NCBI RefSeq assembly: GCF_003054555.1
Contig: NZ_CP026304.1
Location: forward strand, 8,246,001 to 8,310,000
Direction of reading: 5' to 3'
DNA from: Streptomyces lunaelactis
Lineage (GTDB): Bacteria; Actinomycetota; Actinomycetes; Streptomycetales; Streptomycetaceae
Length of the DNA: 64,000 nt
Each line of letters starts with the position of its first letter. Position 1 is the first letter of the stretch. A program made the position numbers and the translations under genes. The notes below the pieces were generated by a model. That model was not told where the DNA came from, did no database searches, and saw nothing but the letters and a program-made list of their open reading frames with translations. This document shows positions 1 through 8,279 of the stretch, piece after piece.

Positions 1-1
1 G

Positions 2-1362
2 CTCGTCGCCGCGGCGGTCTTCGCCGTGTACACCGTCTTCGCGCTCCGCCTGCACGCTGTCTTCGGCACCACCGGTTACGACCTGGGCATCTTCGAACAA
101 GCCGTCCGGTCGTACGCCGCCGGTGACCTGCCCGACTCCGAGATACGCACCGCGAGCGCTCCGGTCGGCTTCACGGACGACGCATTCCCGCTGTTCGCCG
201 ATCACTTCCACCCCGTCCTGGCGGTCCTTGCGCCGCTCTACCGGCTCCTCCCGCACCCCGAACTGCTCCTCGTCGTCCAGGCCGCCCTGATCGCGGTCTC
301 CGCATACGCCGTCTCGCGCGCCGCGGCCCGCCATGTCCCGCACCCGGCGGCGGGACCGGTGCTCGGCGCGGCGTACGCCTTCTCCTGGGGGCTGCAGCAG
401 CTGATCGGCTTCGATTTCCACGAGGTCGCATTCGCCGTACCGCTGCTGGCCCTGGCAGGCGCCGCCTACCTGAACGGACGCTGGGCGGCGGCCGCTTGGT
501 GGGCCGGCGGACTGATCCTGATCAAGGAAGACCTGGGCGCCACGCTGCTTGTCCTCGGTCTGCTGCTGTGGCGACACCACCGCCGGGCCGGGGCGGCGCT
601 CTGCGTCCTCGGGCCGGTGAGTTCAGCGCTGGCCGTCCTGCTGGTGATCCCGGCCTTCGCGCCGGACGGCGCGTACGCCTATGCCACGTTCGGCGACGAC
701 CCTCTTGCGGCCCTCGACGGCTGGGGCATCAAAGCCGCCACGATCGTCCTGCTGCTGGGCATCACCGCCGGACTGTCCCTGCTCAGTCCCCTCGTCCTGC
801 TGGCCGTCCCCACGCTGGCCTGGCGCTTCCTGTCGCCCAACACCGCCTACTGGGGCCCAGAACACCACTACTCGGCGGTCCTGATGCCGATCGTCTTCCT
901 CGCCCTGATCGACGCGGTGCGCCGACTGCCGGACCGGGGGAACGGCAAGGCGGGAAGCTCGCTTGTCCGCCGCGGGCTGGCCGTTCCCGCGCTTGTCGCC
1001 GTACTCCTGCTGCCTGCTCTTCCGTTCCGGGACCTGGCCGACCCCGGTTTCTGGCGGGACAGCCCCCGCCGGTCGGCCACCCGGGCGGCGCTCGCCCTGA
1101 TCCCGGACGGCGCGCGGGTCGCCGCGAGCAACCACCTCGCGCCGCATCTGACCAACCGTGCCACGGTCCATCTGGCGACCCACGGCGTATTCGACCGGCG
1201 CCCCGACCTCGGCTGGCTGATCGCCGACACGAACGAGCCCTGGCCGCCGGGCGGAGTCCCCGCCGCCCTGCGCGACGCCGAAGCGCGCGGCTGGCGCACG
1301 GTCTACGCACGCGACGGTGTGGTGATCCTGCGGCCGGACGGTCCCGCCGGACCGGCAGCCGT
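2..1362 (+). CDS. DUF2079 family integral membrane protein (5'-partial, 3'-disrupted)
   Basis: The reading frame is open from the window edge, so the true start lies upstream. The product is a polytopic membrane protein with repeated hydrophobic segments, an early YDLGIFEQ motif and an FADHFHP motif, which are hallmarks of the DUF2079 family of predicted membrane proteins with glycosyltransferase-C-like topology. The molecular role is unknown. The soluble C-terminal part (DGARVAASNHLAPHL onward) is the usual extracytoplasmic portion. Near residue 445 the frame runs without a stop into IS3 transposase sequence, so the native C-terminus is replaced or slightly truncated. The family call is confident; the exact end of the host gene is not. 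Confidence 0.8.
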
Positions 1363-1680
1363 CAGCCGCGGTCGCCGGCAGCGCCGCGTCACGTCAACGC
1401 AGCCCGCCAAGGACGTCGCCGACGTGATGGACCGGTTCCGGGCCGACCCAGACGTGGCTTACTCGAAAGAGCGGTGGGTGGCCGACTTCACTTACGTGGC
1501 CACCTGGTCCGGGATCGTCTACGTCGCGTTTGTCGTCGACGTGTTCTCCCGGGCGATCGTCGGCTGGTCCGCGTCCGCCAGCAAACGGGCGAAGCTCGTC
1601 CTCGATGCTTTGGACATGGCCTTGTGGCGTCGGGACCGTGCCGGGAACTCCCGCTGGCCCGGGGCTGGTTCATCAGGGCC
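1363..1680 (+). mobile_element. IS3-family OrfB (rve integrase core) remnant
   Basis: The fused frame encodes WVADFTYVATW followed by FVVDVFSRAIVGW, the first-Asp region of the IS3 OrfB DDE catalytic core. The match continues through LVLDALDMALW and then shifts frame (GTPAGPGLVH lies in another frame) and ends. Both termini of OrfB and the element ends are missing. The piece is a dead fragment that overwrote the 3' end of the DUF2079 gene. Confidence 0.8.
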
Positions 1681-1713
1681 TGCACCTCGGCCGGTAGGGC
1701 AAAGACCTGGCGC

Positions 1714-2442
1714 CTACACGCCGGGCGGTTCGGCTGCCTCGTTCTCCAAGTCAAAGGCCTCCAAGGCCGCTTCCATCTCCTGCTGAGCGCGGTACATGTA
1801 TTCGTGGGGCGACTCGCTCGCCTCGGTCCAGTCGGCCTTCGGCTTGGGCAGCCTCGTTCGGTCCAGACGTGCTTCCAGACACTGCCGGATGTCGTTGTGG
1901 GAGAGATGGTGAACGGCTGTCACGCTCTCATCCCCGTGCATCCCACGGGCCATGGAGGCTCCGACGATCATGTGTACGGAAGCGCTGAGACGTGCCCGAA
2001 CGCGGCGGTCACGGAAGGCCAACACCGCGGTGAGACAGTCCTCGGTGAACTCGAACTGAGCCCCGTAGCCGTGTGGAAATCGCCCATCGGTCCCGGGTAG
2101 TAGCCGGTGAACATCGCGGCCACGGTGATCGCGAAGCTGATCAAGGTGAGGGTGAGCGACTGCCAGGGTCAGTTCCTTGCCGGTATCCAGGGCAGCGATC
2201 GTGGTCGTGGCGGCAGGGCCAACCATGATGAGGCCCTGCAGGCTGTTGTGGATCCGTCGGTACCTGCGGCTGTCCGATTGAGATTGGTCGATGACGACGG
2301 CGACTTCCTCGCGGTAGAGCTTGCGCCGCTCGTCCAGGCCAGAGCGAAGGTCCGCCTTCACCTTCCACAGCTTCCTTCTCCCCCTCGAGGGGAGATTTTC
2401 GGCTTCAGGAAACCCGTTTGATCGTCCAGGTGTTGGGGTCAT
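1714..2442 (-). pseudogene. SLATT/DUF4231-like membrane protein, frameshifted
   Basis: The N-terminal half (RRKLYREEVAVVIDQSQ, then YRRIHNSLQ and a hydrophobic stretch through TTTIAALD) resembles SLATT/DUF4231 proteins, predicted two-helix membrane proteins often linked to nucleotide-based conflict systems. After TGKELT the continuation is lost in this frame, while a neighbouring frame gives WQSLTLTLISFAITVAAMFTGYYPG, the expected second membrane helix. A single indel near 2155 therefore breaks the gene. The C-terminal 110 residues show no recognised motif. The N-terminal end overlaps the neighbouring secreted-protein gene, so the real start is probably internal. The family assignment is tentative. 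Confidence 0.45.
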
Positions 2443-2770
2443 GGCTGGGCACTGCTGAGTACTGGCAGGCGCCGCTGTAGAAGCGGTTCACCTGCACCCA
2501 GCCCGCCGGGGGCAGTGTGGAGGCGCAGGCGTTCACGGTGGAGCCGATCGGCATGCCGGAGACCTGCTGGATTTTCTTCATATTGGGGTTGAACGTGGTG
2601 CCGCACGCCCAGCTGTTCCACCACTGCACATCGACCCAGCCGGACGGCGTCAAGGAGCTCGAGCACATGGTCGCGGTGTCGCCGGGGGAGGCCGAGGCCC
2701 ATGACCCGGGGAGCGCGACGCATGCGGCAGCGGTCAGCAGGGCCAGCAAGGCCGAACGGAGACGGACCAT
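2405..2770 (-). CDS. Small secreted protein with two Cys-framed repeats
   Basis: This 121-residue protein starts at an ATG with a good GGAGG site 6 nt upstream. A signal peptide (VRLRSALLALLTAAACVALPGSWASA) precedes a mature part of about 95 residues. The mature part is two copies of one unit: Cys-Ser/Ala-x-x-Leu-x-Pro-x-Gly-Trp-Val-x-Val-x-(aromatic pair)-x-Ser-x-x-Cys. The four cysteines could form one disulfide per unit. Function is unknown; I recognise no enzymatic motif. It is a monocistronic exported protein by appearance. Confidence 0.7.
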   Translation of the reverse strand: MVRLRSALLALLTAAACVALPGSWASASPGDTATMCSSSLTPSGWVDVQWWNSWACGTTFNPNMKKIQQVSGMPIGSTVNACASTLPPAGWVQVNRFYSGACQYSAVPSHDPNTWTIKRVS

Positions 2771-2949
2771 GGTGGTACCTCCAGATTCATCGATCTCTAT
2801 GCGCGAACTCCACAATCAATACCGTTCCTCCGTATGTGAAGAATAGTCAGTTGTCGGACTGAGCTCATCGTGACCGAAAAACGGGTGCCGCCCATGATCG
2901 CTGGCTCCGCCTCCTCCGGCGCCCGGTGCGTCGCCTCACGAGGTATGCG

Positions 2950-3096
2950 TGGTCTGCGAGATGGGCATTCCTCCTGGGCTGCAGGTATGCAGTGGGACTG
3001 TTGATGGTCGCCGACGTCCTCGACATCGCCGTCGGCGTGCTGGCGGTCCTCGTCGTGCGCCGGCTTACCCGGCTGCGGTTGCGGAGGGCGGCTTGA
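2950..3096 (+). pseudogene. C-terminal fragment of a DUF4328 membrane protein
   Basis: The last 49 codons of an open frame read WSARWAFLLG, then VADVLDIAVGVLAVLVVRRLTRL and a stop. This is the characteristic last transmembrane helix and VVRxLTRL tail of Streptomyces DUF4328 proteins. No upstream portion is present in any frame, so this is a remnant. Confidence 0.55.
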
Positions 3097-3834
3097 ACTG
3101 GGCCCGGCCATGACAGACGGCCGAGGCTTCCGGACAGCCCGCATGAGGTGCTCGGCGCACTTTGACCGACGAAAGCCCGCTTGTTGCTTCCCGGTGGTGG
3201 ATGTGACGCAGCCTTCCGCTCACTCCGTCAGGTCGTGGCAGACCGGTGCGAGCGCCCCGTGTACTCACCGGCGTCTGAGTACGGGACTGCCATGCGGGTT
3301 GGCGCTGTGTCAGCGAGACGATCGGCCAGCTGCCGGGCGGTGATCAGGGACGCGCGGTCCCGCACCGGACCGTGCCTGATGCTGGCGGGCAGGGAACTGT
3401 CAGTGGGCGCCGCTACGGTCGTCGTATGACCACAACCACCTCTGACAGTTCGGACTCCGCCTGGCTTCTGCAGGTCACGATCGCCTCAGCGCCCGCTGGC
3501 CCGGCTCGTTCCTCGGCATCTTCGACGCCCGGGCCCTGCACACCCTGCAGTGCCTGTACGACGCTACCCGGCGCTTCGGCCAGGGTGTATCTCGAGCCCG
3601 TGGCGGTCCCCGCCTCCTGGACGGGACCGTCGTTCACCGGCCCGGACCTCGCCGCCCTGGCGGCACCGCGCCGATGCCGGGCGTCCCCTCGGACAGCTGC
3701 CCCTCGCATAGTTCGGCCCGCGGGGCCACGGCACCGTACGGCGGTCGTGACAGGGAATGAGCGACTCCGGATCGGTGCGGCACAACTGCCGCCCATCTGA
3801 GGCCAGTTGGGTCTGACGGAAGCAGCGTTCCTTA
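3097..3834. other. Degenerate region without an intact gene
   Basis: No frame in this stretch looks like a complete protein. A plus-strand segment at about 3480-3600 reads RLSARWPGSFLGIFDARAL, then LQCLYDATRRFGQG, which looks protein-like, but it changes frame on both sides. It may be a fragment of an unrecognised gene. Confidence 0.4.
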
Positions 3835-3980
3835 CTACCGGTGGCGCCACAGGCCGTGGACTTTCTCCATGTCCGCTTCGAGTACGTCGCCCGGGTCGCC
3901 CGGGTCGTCCGGCAGGTCGAGGCCGAGGCGGGTGGCCGCCTGCCGGAACGCGGGGAGGATGCCGGGATCGGACACATCAA
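3835..3980 (-). pseudogene. C-terminal gene fragment of unknown family
   Basis: The minus strand encodes DVSDPGILPAFRQAATRLGL, an acidic linker, then LEADMEKVHGLWRHR and a TAG stop. It looks like a real C-terminus, but its upstream part is replaced by ISL3 transposase DNA on the opposite strand. I do not recognise the family. Confidence 0.4.
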
Positions 3981-4052
3981 GATGATCAAACGCCAGATGT
4001 TCGGACGAGCCAAGCTCCTCTTGCTCCGCAAGCGCGTCCTCCTGACGGCAGC
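3972..4052 (+). mobile_element. ISL3-family transposase 3' remnant
   Basis: The plus strand encodes HIKMIKRQMFGRAK, then LLRKRVLL. This is the extreme C-terminus of ISL3 transposases and nearly matches the 3' fragment at 51718-51792 in this window. Everything 5' of the IKMIKRQM motif is missing. The breakpoint falls almost exactly where the other copy is split by a Tn554-like element. Confidence 0.75.
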
Positions 4053-4108
4053 AGGAACAGGGGGACACCGCAGCCGTAGTGTCAGACCGGTGCGTCATGC
4101 TCACCGGC

Positions 4109-4528
4109 ATGAACGAAGACGCCTTCTGGCAGCTCATCGAAGAGTGCAGGCCCACGGGACCGGACCCTGACGCCGAACGGCTTGCAGGTGAATTGACCGA
4201 CCGCCTTGCCCAGTCCCCGATGTTCGTGGTCACCGGCTTCGCCGAACAGCTGTCATGGACGCTCTACCGTCTGGAACGCAAGGAACACGGAGAGGGCCTG
4301 TCCGGCGACGCCTTCCTCTACACACGCTGCGCGGTCGTTGCCGCCGGCCGCACCGCGTTCGAAAGCGTCATGCAAGACCCTGCGAACTTTGTCCCGTACG
4401 CCACCGGCCAGATCTGGGCCGAGAGCCTGCTCTACACACCGGACCATGCATACGAACGCATCACCAGCGAGAGCTGGGACCGCAACACCCGCTACTCCTA
4501 TGAGTCGTACTCGAACACCGAGGGCTGA
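4109..4528 (+). CDS. DUF4240 domain protein
   Basis: This protein of about 139 residues starts with MNEDAFWQLIEECR, the conserved opening of DUF4240 proteins. That helical family is common in Streptomyces accessory DNA and includes an E. coli protein once annotated as a molybdate metabolism regulator. The biochemical role is unknown. I chose the start that places FWQLIE close to the N-terminus; an in-frame ATG 12 nt upstream is also possible, and neither has a strong ribosome site. The length is normal and no frame break is visible. Confidence 0.75.
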   Translation: MNEDAFWQLIEECRPTGPDPDAERLAGELTDRLAQSPMFVVTGFAEQLSWTLYRLERKEHGEGLSGDAFLYTRCAVVAAGRTAFESVMQDPANFVPYATGQIWAESLLYTPDHAYERITSESWDRNTRYSYESYSNTEG

Positions 4529-4667
4529 TCCGACTTCCGACAACGGATCCTCAGCACTTCGGGAGGCGCTCAGCCAGGGCCGTGCTTGCGGCTCTTGACC
4601 AGTCCGGTGGATCGGGGGGGGCGAGTCGTCCATGCGCTCATGGTGGAGCGCTCGCCGGGGCGGCCCG

Positions 4668-6206
4668 TCAGTCCTTCGGCCTCGCCGACGCCTTGGCGCA
4701 GAGGTACGGACGCGCGAGCAGCAGGCCGGTGCCGGTCATGGCGATGCCGAAGTAGACCGGCGCGAGGTGGATGAAGTCCGTGTAGTGAATCGCGCCGTGC
4801 ACCACGACAGCCGGCAGGAAGCCGGCGGCCGCCGCCGCGGCCAGGGTCCAGAACACCCAGGCCTCACCCCGCCGCCAGCCCCACGCGCTGAGCAGCGTGA
4901 TCGCCACCGCGGCGGACATCAGGGCGCCGCCGAACCCCGCGCGGTCGTGGGCGACGAACGGCACAAGCCAGGGATTCACGGCTTCCAGCGTCTGCGTGCT
5001 GGTGCCCAGGAAGACCAGATCGGTCGGCACGAAGACACCGGTAAGACCGACCACCGAGATCACCGCTCCGCCGGCAAACAGCCCCGCTCCTGTGACGATC
5101 AGCAACAGCTGGCCGGCCAGCGCCCGTCGGCGCTCCGGCTCTGGACCCTCGGGCGCCAGGCGCCACCGCGGTGCGTGCGGGGTCCGACGGACCGCGGCCA
5201 CGAACATCGGGAACAGCACGATGGTGGTGGCCGTGTGCAGGGGTTCCACGAATCCGGTGGCCAGGAAGTAGAACAAGGTGGGGAAGCCGATCGACCCCGA
5301 GAGCAGATACACCTCGCGCGCCCAGGGCCAGCCGCGTCTGATCCCGCCCACGGCGAGGCCGGTGTAGAGGGCGCCGATCGCCACCATCGTGCCGGCCATG
5401 GTGATCCTGTCGTGCTGGAGGAAGTGCACGAGGTGGTGGTTGGCGGCATGCAGTTCGTGCAGCGTCATGCCGAGGTAGTCACGGTCGTACCAGAGCAGCA
5501 CCGGCCCGAGCGTGATCGCCGCGGCGCCGAGTCCGGCGCCCGTCATACCGAGCCCGACGAGCAGCGCCCACCACCAGGCGGGCCAGCGGCGGGGATCGCG
5601 GCCGACGTCCCGTAGCACCGGAGCGGGCGCGGTGGGCGTGGCTGCCTCGGTGACCCGTGCGAACCAGCCGGGTCCGGCCGCGACAAGCACCCCGGGCCGG
5701 GCGAGCACGACGACGCCCGGCTCCTCGAGCGCAGCGGCCGCGGCGGTGACGGACGGGTCGGACACACGGACCACGTGCGGGTCGTCGCTGCTGGTGAAGC
5801 CGTCGACATGGGGCTTGAGGGCGGCCTCGGCCTCCGGGTCGCAGGCGCGGACAACCAGCGGGATCGAGCGGCCGGCAGCAGCTTCGCGTACGGTCTCCGC
5901 GTCGGCCACCGAGACGGGCGACACCTCGACGACACCGGCCCCGAGCGGGGGCATGGCGCGTACCGCCTCGCGGGCGAGTGAGGGCGGCACGGATATGCCG
6001 ACGCGGACGGTCACGGGCACCCCGGCGATCTCGCCGGCGAGCCGCTCGGGCGGATGACGGTGGCCGAACCCGCGGGCGATCAGCCGCGCGCCGGCGCGAC
6101 GGGAGCCGATCGAGGCCAGCAGCCGCAGTGCGGTGCGCTGCGAACGGCGCCGGCCCAGGACGGCAGCGGCCGCGCCGCGCAGCGGGTGATATGTCCAGTC
6201 CGGCAT
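4668..6206 (-). CDS. Membrane protein with an N-terminal DHODH-like domain
   Basis: This 512-residue protein has two parts. Residues 1 to about 200 (opening MPDWTYHPLRG) resemble a shortened dihydroorotate-dehydrogenase-type barrel: there are (beta/alpha)-like alternations such as GAGVVEVSPVSVADAE, but the flavin and orotate-binding signature motifs are absent, so catalysis is doubtful. Residues from about 220 to 505 form seven to eight transmembrane helices, with a His-rich loop (LHELHAANHHLVHFLQHD) that could bind metal or heme. The start codon shares one base with the stop of the upstream FAD monooxygenase (TGATG), so the two are translationally coupled and probably act together. Function is unknown. 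Confidence 0.65.
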   Translation of the reverse strand: MPDWTYHPLRGAAAAVLGRRRSQRTALRLLASIGSRRAGARLIARGFGHRHPPERLAGEIAGVPVTVRVGISVPPSLAREAVRAMPPLGAGVVEVSPVSVADAETVREAAAGRSIPLVVRACDPEAEAALKPHVDGFTSSDDPHVVRVSDPSVTAAAAALEEPGVVVLARPGVLVAAGPGWFARVTEAATPTAPAPVLRDVGRDPRRWPAWWWALLVGLGMTGAGLGAAAITLGPVLLWYDRDYLGMTLHELHAANHHLVHFLQHDRITMAGTMVAIGALYTGLAVGGIRRGWPWAREVYLLSGSIGFPTLFYFLATGFVEPLHTATTIVLFPMFVAAVRRTPHAPRWRLAPEGPEPERRRALAGQLLLIVTGAGLFAGGAVISVVGLTGVFVPTDLVFLGTSTQTLEAVNPWLVPFVAHDRAGFGGALMSAAVAITLLSAWGWRRGEAWVFWTLAAAAAAGFLPAVVVHGAIHYTDFIHLAPVYFGIAMTGTGLLLARPYLCAKASARPKD

Positions 6207-7387
6207 CAGTGGCTCTCGCTCTCTGTTGCGGTCACCGGGTCACCGGGCGCGGTCCAGCCGAGTACTGGCGTCATGGAACGCAGCGTCGCCCGCGTCGGCG
6301 TGAGCCGGGCGGCCGTGTCGCGCAGCAGCACCGCGGGCGGCCACGACAGCTGGCCGACTGCGCCGAGGCGGGCGGAGCGGCGCGTGATGGCCTGGGTCCG
6401 CGGGCGGCGCAGCAGGTCGTACGAGCGGAGCGCGGCGGCCACGTCCGGGGTGCCGTCGAGGCAGTGGGCGAGGGTTACCGCGTCCTCCAGCGCCTGGCAC
6501 GCGCCTTGGCCGAGATTAGGGGTCATGGCATGGGCTGCGTCGCCCAGCAGTGCGACCCGGCCGCGGACGAAGGAGGGCAGCGGCGGCAGGTCGTACAGGT
6601 CGTGTCGGAGCACCGCGTCCGCGGGGACAGCGGCCAGTAGGGCGGGGATGGGATCCGGCCAGGACCCGAACCGGCGCAGCAGTTCGGCGTATTCGGACGA
6701 GCCGGAGGCTGCTCCCGCCGGCAGCGACGCGGTCGCGAAGCAGTACATCCGCCCGCCCGGCAGCGCCGTGTAGCCGAGCCTCGCCCCGCGTCCCCAGGTC
6801 GCGGCGCCCTCGGAGGGTGGCTCGGCGAGGGGCTCGGTGACCATGCGCCAGGCGGTGTAACCGGCGTACCGGGGGCCGGCCGCGTCGGGCCACAGGGCGC
6901 GGCGGACCGCGCTGCGCAGCCCGTCGGCGCCGACCACGAGGTCGGGCCGGGACTCGCCCCTCCGGTGATCGACAACCAGGCAGCGGCGGTCCTCGCGGAC
7001 CGCGGACACCTCGCTGCCCGACCGCAGGCTGCCCGCGGGCAGCGCCTCGGTGAGCGTCCGCAACAGGTCCGCGCGGTGCAGGACCACCAGGGGATGGCCG
7101 AAGCGGCGTGCCAGCTCCGCGTTGTCCGTACGGGACAGCCAGCGGCCCCGGCGGTCGCGCACCCCGCCTGTGGCCTCGACGGCGCCGAGTGCCCGGACGG
7201 AGCCGGCCAGGCCGAGGACCTCGAGTGCGTGGAGCGCGTTCGGCCACAAGGAGATGCCGGCGCCGAGCTCAGTGAACTCCGGGGCCCGTTCCAGCACTTC
7301 GACGCGCCAGCCCCGGCGGTGCAGGGCGATGGCCGCCGCGAGGCCGCCGATCCCGCCGCCGACAATGGTCGCGGCGCGTTGCGGCAT
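6206..7387 (-). CDS. FAD-dependent monooxygenase (salicylate hydroxylase-like)
   Basis: This is a 393-residue group A flavoprotein monooxygenase. It has the N-terminal Rossmann motif GGGIGGLAAAIAL (residues 9-21), a central segment VVGADGLRSAVR (the DG motif contacting FAD and NAD(P)H), and the C-terminal LLGDAAHAMTPNLGQGACQALEDA (GD motif), all in normal order and spacing. Such enzymes hydroxylate or epoxidise small aromatic or isoprenoid substrates; the substrate cannot be read here. It is the first gene of a coupled pair with the membrane protein at 4668-6206, which suggests a lipophilic or membrane-associated substrate. Its upstream neighbour is a TetR gene in the same direction. Confidence 0.85.
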   Translation of the reverse strand: MPQRAATIVGGGIGGLAAAIALHRRGWRVEVLERAPEFTELGAGISLWPNALHALEVLGLAGSVRALGAVEATGGVRDRRGRWLSRTDNAELARRFGHPLVVLHRADLLRTLTEALPAGSLRSGSEVSAVREDRRCLVVDHRRGESRPDLVVGADGLRSAVRRALWPDAAGPRYAGYTAWRMVTEPLAEPPSEGAATWGRGARLGYTALPGGRMYCFATASLPAGAASGSSEYAELLRRFGSWPDPIPALLAAVPADAVLRHDLYDLPPLPSFVRGRVALLGDAAHAMTPNLGQGACQALEDAVTLAHCLDGTPDVAAALRSYDLLRRPRTQAITRRSARLGAVGQLSWPPAVLLRDTAARLTPTRATLRSMTPVLGWTAPGDPVTATESESH

Positions 7388-7614
7388 GGGTCCTCGCTCT
7401 GGTTCGGGGGCGCCGCTCCGGGGGCGGCATCAAGAAGCCGCCCGGTCGTGTGGCCGTCGATCCGGCGCCGCTTCCGTCGAGCGGCAAGGGGCGCGGCGCA
7501 GGTCCGGACGAGCAGCGCCTCATAGCAACATGTCGGTAGACGCCTGTCAACGTGCCCTGGGGCGCAGCCGTTGGCTGCGCCCCGCACCTCTCTGTCAGTC
7601 CGGTCCTCTCTCTG

Positions 7615-8211
7615 TCAGTCCGGGTCCAGTGCGGACAGGATTCGTGCACAGCGGGCCGTCATGTCTGCAGGTGACTGCTCGGGGTGGTCGATCCACCAAC
7701 GCATGACGGCGGTAACGGCGTACTGCCAGATGTGGTTGAGGAAAGCGTGGTCGAGCGGGTCGTGGTGTCCCGCGCGGGTGAGGAGCTGTGTGCTGCCCGA
7801 TGCACCAATACCGGCGAGCCGGGTCCGGTAGTGCATCGCGGCGTCGTGGATCTCGCCGACGGGCGGAAGAGTCGGGTCGTAGAGCACGGACCAGGCGTAG
7901 CGGCACGGGTCGACTGCGTCGAAGATCGCGGAGAGGGTGTCCACGGCGTGATCGGACGAGCCGCTGCGGGTTTGAGCGGCGTTGACGGCTTCGACCAGCA
8001 GGTCACCGACATGGCGCAGGCAGGCCAGATACAGGCCGTCCCTGGAGCCGAAGTAGCCGTAGATCAGCGGCTTGGAAATGCCTGCGCGCCGGGCGATGTC
8101 GACGACGGAGGCGAGGGCGTGGCCTCGTTTGCCCAACTCTTCGATCGCGATGCCGATGATCTGCTGTTCCCGTTCGGCGCGGGCAACGCCCTTGGTTCCG
8201 GCCTTGTTCAC
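7615..8211 (-). CDS. TetR/AcrR-family transcriptional regulator
   Basis: This 198-residue repressor has an N-terminal TetR helix-turn-helix (residues about 15-60): ALASVVDIARRAGISKPLIYGYFGSRDGLY, including the conserved GISKPLIYGYF recognition helix. The C-terminal ligand-binding part is helical and Trp-rich. Translation starts at a GTG. The gene is divergent from the FAD oxidase at 8280, with about 68 bp between them, so it most likely autoregulates and controls that oxidase. It may also affect the FAD monooxygenase/membrane pair that follows on the same strand. Confidence 0.88.
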   Translation of the reverse strand: MNKAGTKGVARAEREQQIIGIAIEELGKRGHALASVVDIARRAGISKPLIYGYFGSRDGLYLACLRHVGDLLVEAVNAAQTRSGSSDHAVDTLSAIFDAVDPCRYAWSVLYDPTLPPVGEIHDAAMHYRTRLAGIGASGSTQLLTRAGHHDPLDHAFLNHIWQYAVTAVMRWWIDHPEQSPADMTARCARILSALDPD

Positions 8212-8225
8212 ATGCCCACTCTAGC

Positions 8226-8262
8226 GCTCTGTGTGACTAGTGAGTAAATTACCCCGCAGTCA
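8226..8262. promoter_or_regulatory. Candidate TetR operator between divergent genes
   Basis: The short divergent spacer contains an AT-richer stretch, TGTGACTAGTGAGTAAATTA, centred on the palindrome ACTAGT. Such ACTAGT-centred sites are typical of actinobacterial TetR operators. The position fits a site controlling both the regulator gene and the FAD oxidase. Confidence 0.45.
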
Positions 8263-8279
8263 ATTGTGAAGGGGTGGCG

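Noticed and set aside
1..1786. Fusion of a DUF2079 protein with an integrase core as a novel chimera
   Set aside because: The integrase part is a truncated IS3 remnant that shifts frame and ends soon after; it is an insertion scar.
4632..5615. Long plus-strand open frame antisense to the membrane protein
   Set aside because: It is Arg/Gly/His-rich, without motifs, and mirrors a well-supported minus-strand gene; typical high-GC shadow.
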